From positions 1 to 17,795 of the forward strand of contig CALKWS010000228.1 in assembly GCA_938004115.1 (NCBI GenBank): 17,795 bases of DNA. Direction: 5' to 3'. Each line of letters opens with the position of its first letter. Position 1 is the stretch's first letter. The stretch is from an uncultured Ruaniaceae bacterium. GTDB taxonomy: Bacteria > Actinomycetota > Actinomycetes > Actinomycetales > Beutenbergiaceae. Made by a program: the position numbers and the translations under genes. The notes beneath the pieces were generated by a model. It did not search any database, was not told the origin of the DNA, and was given only the letters and a program-made list of their open reading frames with translations. Below, piece after piece: positions 13,673 to 17,795 of this stretch.

Positions 13673-13706
13673 CTTCCGCATTCTTCGAGAGCAGGGGACG
13701 AATTAA

Positions 13707-16700
13707 GTGCTCGACGTCAACTTCTTCGACGAGCTGCGCATCGGCCTGGCCACGGCCGACGACATCCGCCAGTGGTCGCACGGCGAGGTCAAGAAGCCCG
13801 AAACCATCAACTACCGCACCCTCAAGCCCGAGAAGGACGGCCTCTTCTGCGAGAAGATCTTCGGCCCCACCCGGGACTGGGAGTGCTACTGCGGCAAGTA
13901 CAAGCGCGTCCGCTTCAAGGGCATCATCTGTGAGCGCTGCGGCGTCGAGGTGACCCGCGCCGGCGTGCGCCGGGAGCGGATGGGCCACATCGAGCTGGCC
14001 GCCCCCGTCACCCACATCTGGTACTTCAAGGGCGTGCCCAGCCGGCTGGGCTACCTGCTCGACCTGGCCCCGAAGGACCTGGAGAAGGTCATCTACTTCG
14101 CGGCCTACATGATCACCTGGGTCGACGAGGACGGCCGGCACGAGGACCTGCCGAGCCTGCAGAACGAGATCGACCTGGAGAAGGACCAGATCACCAAGCA
14201 GCGTGACCTGGACATCGCCCAGCGCACCGAGAAGCTCGAGGCCGACCTGGCCGAGCTGGAGGCCGAGGGCGCCAAGGCGGACGCACGCCGCAAGGTCAAG
14301 GATTCCGCCGAGCGGGAGATGGCCCAGATCCGTAAGCGTGCCGACGCCGAACTGGACCGCCTGGAGCAGGTGTGGGACCGGTTCAAGAACCTGCAGGTCT
14401 CCGACCTGGAGGGCGACGAACTGCTCTACCGCGAACTGGAGAGCCGTTACGGCACCTACTTCGAGGGGTCGATGGGTGCCGGGGCGATCCAGAAGCGGCT
14501 GGAGAGCTTCGACCTGGAGGCCGAGGCGGAGAAGCTCCGCGAGGTCATCCGCACCGGTAAGGGCCAGCGCAAGACCCGGGCGTTGAAGCGGTTGAAGGTG
14601 GTCAACGCCTTCCTCACCACCAACAACTCCCCGCAGGGCATGGTGCTGGACTGCATCCCGGTGATCCCGCCGGACCTGCGCCCGATGGTCCAGCTCGACG
14701 GTGGCCGGTTCGCCACCTCGGACCTGAACGACCTGTACCGCCGGGTGATCAACCGGAACAACCGCCTCAAGCGACTGCTCGACCTGGGCGCCCCGGAGAT
14801 CATCGTCAACAACGAGAAGCGGATGCTGCAGGAATCCGTGGACTCGCTGTTCGACAACGGCCGCCGCGGCCGTCCGGTGACCGGTCCGGGCAACCGTCCG
14901 CTGAAGTCCATCTCGGACATGCTCAAGGGCAAGCAGGGCCGGTTCCGGCAGAACCTGCTCGGTAAGCGGGTGGACTACTCCGGCCGGAGCGTGATCGTCG
15001 TCGGCCCGCAGCTGAAGCTGCACCAGGCCGGCCTGCCCAAGCAGATGGCGCTGGAACTGTTCAAGCCGTTCGTGATGAAGCGGCTGGTGGACCTCAACCA
15101 CGCCCAGAACATCAAGTCCGCCAAGCGGATGGTCGAGCGTGCCCGCTCGGTGGTCTGGGACGTGCTGGAAGAGGTCATCACCGAGCACCCGGTGCTGCTG
15201 AACCGCGCCCCGACCCTGCACCGGCTGGGTATCCAGGCCTTCGAACCGCAACTGGTGGAAGGTAAGGCCATCCACCTGCACCCGTTGGTCTGCGCGGCGT
15301 TCAACGCCGACTTCGACGGTGACCAGATGGCGGTGCACCTGCCGCTGTCCGCCGAGGCCCAGGCCGAGGCGCGGATCCTGATGCTGTCGGCCAACAACAT
15401 CCTCAAGCCCTCCGACGGGCGTCCGGTGACCATGCCCACCCACGAGATGGTGGTCGGGCTGTTCCACCTGACGGCCGAGGAGCCGGAGGGTGTGGGTGCC
15501 GGACGGACGTTCTCCTCCGTGGCCGAGGCGATCATGGCCTACGACGCCGAGGAGCTGGCGCTCGGCGCCCCGGTGACCATCCGGATGAACGACGTGGTCC
15601 CGCCCGCTCGTGGCTGGGAGGCCCCGGAGGGGTGGAGCGAGGGCGACCCGGTGTTGCTCCAGACCACCCTGGGCCGCGCCCTGTTCAACGAGGCGCTGCC
15701 GGTGGACTTCCCGTACGTCAACGAGCAGGTGAACAAGCGCCTGGCGTCCTCGATCGTCAACGACCTGGCCGAGCGGTACCCCAAGGTCGCCGTGGGCGCC
15801 AGCCTCGATGCGCTGATGGACGCCGGGTTCTACTGGGCCACCCGCAGCGGTGTCACCATCGCGATCTCCGACGTGCTCGCACCCGCGCGCAAGAACGAGA
15901 TCCTGGACGCCTACGACGAGAAGGCGGCCAAGGTGCAGGGCCAGTACGACCGCGGCCTGATCACCGACGACGAGCGTCGTCAGGAACTGATCGAGATCTG
16001 GACCCAGGCCACCAACGAGGTGGACGAGGCCATGCGGGAGAACTTCCCGCAGGACAACCCGGTCAACCGGATGGTGGATTCCGGGGCGGCCGGTAACTGG
16101 ATGCAGGTCCGGCAGGTCGCCGGGATGCGTGGCCTGGTGGCCAACCCCAAGGGTGAGATCATCCCGCGGCCGATCAAGTCGAACTACCGCGACGGGCTGT
16201 CGGTGCTGGAGTACTTCATCGCCACCCACGGTGCCCGTAAGGGGCTGGCGGACACCGCGCTGCGGACCGCCGACTCCGGGTACCTCACCCGTCGTCTGGT
16301 GGACGTCTCCCAGGACGTGATCATCCGCGAGCAGGACTGCGGCACCGAGCGGGGCCTGACCCTGAAGGTGCTGGAGACCTCCCCGGACGGCACCACCCGG
16401 CTGGCGGACACGGTGGAGACCTCGGTCTACGGACGTGCCCTGGCCGGCCCGGTCAGCACGGCCGACGGCGAGGTGCTGGGCAACAACGGCGAGGACGTGG
16501 GCGACGTGCTGCTGCGGCAGCTGGAGGCCCACGGGATCGCCGAGCTCAAGGTCCGTTCGGTGCTCACCTGTGAGTCCCGTGTCGGTACCTGCGCCACCTG
16601 CTACGGCCGCTCGCTGGCCAGCGGCAAACTGGTCGACATCGGCGAGGCGGTGGGCATCATCGCCGCCCAGTCGATCGGTGAGCCCGGTACCCAGCTGACG

Positions 16701-17597
16701 ATGCGGACCTTCCACACCGGTGGTGCCGTCAGCAGCGAGGACATCACCCAGGGTCTGCCCCGCGTGACCGAGCTGTTCGAGGCCCGCACCCCCAAGGGTG
16801 AGGCGCCGATCAGCGAGGTCGCCGGACGGGTGTCGATCGAGGAGACCGAACGGTCCCGCAAGTTGGTCATCACCCCGGACGACGGCAGCGACGAGGTGTC
16901 CTACCCGGTCACCAAGCGCTCCAGGCTGCTGGTCTCCGACGGCGATCACGTCGCGGTCGGGCAGCAGCTCGTGGTCGGAGCGGTGGACCCGAAGAAGGTC
17001 CTGCGCATCCTCGGCCCGCGTGCGGTGCAGAAGCACCTGGTGGACGAGGTGCAGGAGGTCTACCGGTCCCAGGGCGTGGACATCCACGACAAGCACATCG
17101 AGGTCATCGTGCGGCAGATGCTGCGGCGGGTGACCGTGCTGGACTCCGGTGACTCCAACCTGCTGCCCGGCGAACTGGCCGACCGCACCGTGTTCGAGGA
17201 CGAGAACCGCCGGGTCGTCTCCGAGGGCGGCCAGCCCGCCTCCGGGCGTCCGGAGCTGATGGGTATCACCAAGGCCTCCCTGGCCACCGACTCCTGGCTG
17301 TCGGCGGCCTCCTTCCAGGAGACCACCAAGGTGCTCACGGAGGCCGCGATGAGCGGCCGCTCCGATGCCCTGCGCGGGCTGAAGGAGAACGTCATCATCG
17401 GTAAGCTCATCCCGGCCGGCACCGGCCTGGAGCGGTACCGCAACGTGCGGGTGGAGCCCACCGAGGCGGCCCGGGCCGAGTTGTACCCCAACTTCGGGTA
17501 CGACGAGATCGACTACGGGCCGGTCACCGATGGCACCGACTCCATCGCACTGGAAGAACTGGACCTGGGACAGGGCTACGAGGCGGATTTCCGCTGA
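13707..17597 (+). CDS. rpoC: RNA polymerase beta' subunit
   Basis: Largest RNA polymerase subunit, 1296 aa, complete. Zinc site 1 is C60/C62/C75/C78 (ECYCGKYKR ... GIICERCG). The active-site Mg motif NADFDGDQM has D535, D537 and D539. Zinc site 2 is C878, C955, C962 and C965 (DCGTERG ... TCESRVGTCATC). The bridge-helix/trigger-loop region contains QLTMRTFHTGGAVSSED. Residues about 150-265 form a long Glu/Lys/Ala-rich coiled coil (EKLEADLAELEAEGAKADA), the lineage insertion typical of actinobacterial beta'. The start is GTG 13707, giving (M)LDVNFFDELRIGLA, with AGGGGA about ten bases upstream. It is co-transcribed with rpoB. Confidence 0.98.
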   Translation: MLDVNFFDELRIGLATADDIRQWSHGEVKKPETINYRTLKPEKDGLFCEKIFGPTRDWECYCGKYKRVRFKGIICERCGVEVTRAGVRRERMGHIELAAPVTHIWYFKGVPSRLGYLLDLAPKDLEKVIYFAAYMITWVDEDGRHEDLPSLQNEIDLEKDQITKQRDLDIAQRTEKLEADLAELEAEGAKADARRKVKDSAEREMAQIRKRADAELDRLEQVWDRFKNLQVSDLEGDELLYRELESRYGTYFEGSMGAGAIQKRLESFDLEAEAEKLREVIRTGKGQRKTRALKRLKVVNAFLTTNNSPQGMVLDCIPVIPPDLRPMVQLDGGRFATSDLNDLYRRVINRNNRLKRLLDLGAPEIIVNNEKRMLQESVDSLFDNGRRGRPVTGPGNRPLKSISDMLKGKQGRFRQNLLGKRVDYSGRSVIVVGPQLKLHQAGLPKQMALELFKPFVMKRLVDLNHAQNIKSAKRMVERARSVVWDVLEEVITEHPVLLNRAPTLHRLGIQAFEPQLVEGKAIHLHPLVCAAFNADFDGDQMAVHLPLSAEAQAEARILMLSANNILKPSDGRPVTMPTHEMVVGLFHLTAEEPEGVGAGRTFSSVAEAIMAYDAEELALGAPVTIRMNDVVPPARGWEAPEGWSEGDPVLLQTTLGRALFNEALPVDFPYVNEQVNKRLASSIVNDLAERYPKVAVGASLDALMDAGFYWATRSGVTIAISDVLAPARKNEILDAYDEKAAKVQGQYDRGLITDDERRQELIEIWTQATNEVDEAMRENFPQDNPVNRMVDSGAAGNWMQVRQVAGMRGLVANPKGEIIPRPIKSNYRDGLSVLEYFIATHGARKGLADTALRTADSGYLTRRLVDVSQDVIIREQDCGTERGLTLKVLETSPDGTTRLADTVETSVYGRALAGPVSTADGEVLGNNGEDVGDVLLRQLEAHGIAELKVRSVLTCESRVGTCATCYGRSLASGKLVDIGEAVGIIAAQSIGEPGTQLTMRTFHTGGAVSSEDITQGLPRVTELFEARTPKGEAPISEVAGRVSIEETERSRKLVITPDDGSDEVSYPVTKRSRLLVSDGDHVAVGQQLVVGAVDPKKVLRILGPRAVQKHLVDEVQEVYRSQGVDIHDKHIEVIVRQMLRRVTVLDSGDSNLLPGELADRTVFEDENRRVVSEGGQPASGRPELMGITKASLATDSWLSAASFQETTKVLTEAAMSGRSDALRGLKENVIIGKLIPAGTGLERYRNVRVEPTEAARAELYPNFGYDEIDYGPVTDGTDSIALEELDLGQGYEADFR

Positions 17598-17613
17598 CCT
17601 GACCTGAGGACCC

Positions 17614-17653
17614 GAATCGGGCCCGGCTCCCTCGATGGGGCCGGGCCCGATTC
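17614..17653 (+). terminator. Terminator after rpoC
   Basis: A perfect 14-bp stem (17614-17627 with 17640-17653) is extendable by three further pairs inward, leaving loop CTCGAT. It begins 17 bases after the rpoC stop and is followed by TCGTTC. It closes the rpoBC transcript. Confidence 0.85.
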
Positions 17654-17723
17654 TCGTTCAGGCCCCGGGCGCCCTGCACCGAGCCGACCACCCGGTTGCC
17701 GGCCCGGCGGATACTCGCCCGGT

Positions 17724-17762
17724 CTCGGTGTCCCGCCTCCGTGTCCCGCCTCGGTGTCGGGC
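17724..17762. repeat. Three tandem 13-bp repeats
   Basis: The units CTCGGTGTCCCGC, CTCCGTGTCCCGC and CTCGGTGTCGGGC lie head to tail in non-coding sequence after the rpoC terminator. Only three copies with one to two differences each. No coding or regulatory role is apparent; the rest of 17654-17795 shows nothing I recognise. Confidence 0.7.
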
Positions 17763-17795
17763 CGTTCGTGCGTGAGCCGGGTACGCGCCGTCGGG

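Noticed and set aside
10271..13681. Very long open frame (1136 codons) on the minus strand opposite rpoB
   Set aside because: High-GC third positions suppress stops on the opposite strand. The translation is low-complexity His/Val/Leu/Gly-rich and matches no family, while the plus strand is unmistakable RpoB.
13515..17096. Long minus-strand open frame (1193 codons) opposite rpoC
   Set aside because: Same codon-bias shadow; it overlaps both rpoB and rpoC and has no recognisable domain.

Overview
High-GC actinobacterial chromosome (Actinomycetota). The evidence is the strongly GC-biased third codon positions, the TTG-started rpoB beginning Ala-Ala-Ser-Arg, the coiled-coil insertion in RpoC after the first zinc site, the long charged N-terminal extensions on SecE and NusG, and a Trp tRNA directly upstream of secE. 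I cannot assign a genus; a Micrococcales-like organism is a guess.

Left part (1-5186) is accessory. It holds a minus-strand adenosine deaminase running off the window's left edge, then, divergently, a phosphotransferase-fold protein (APH/choline-kinase type) and a small exported Ser/Pro-rich protein. Convergent with these is a minus-strand two-component system: a histidine kinase overlapping its OmpR-family response regulator by four bases. A 16-bp perfect hairpin separates the two converging units. The two plus-strand genes are each preceded by three copies of a GTTCTCAT-like octamer spaced exactly 11 bp. That is the geometry bound by PhoB/PhoP/OmpR-type regulators. The first repeat of each array is also half of a (near-)palindrome. 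I infer that the adjacent response regulator controls both genes; this local regulon is the most novel item in the window.

Right part (5402-17597) is the conserved transcription/translation block: tRNA-Trp, secE, nusG, rplK, rplA, rplJ, rplL, rpoB, rpoC. Several gaps carry GC-rich hairpins. A 15-bp stem terminates after rplA. rplJL then has its own promoter and a recognisable L10-leader with an attenuator-like hairpin. After rplL come two more hairpins, the second a good intrinsic terminator. rpoBC has a separate strong promoter (TGGACA-N17-TATGCT) and a leader of about 150 nt. In that leader an 8-bp stem covers part of the rpoB Shine-Dalgarno, and alternative pairings compete with the same hairpin. 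A 14-17 bp hairpin ends the rpoC transcript.

I saw no insertion sequence, CRISPR array, prophage gene or origin.
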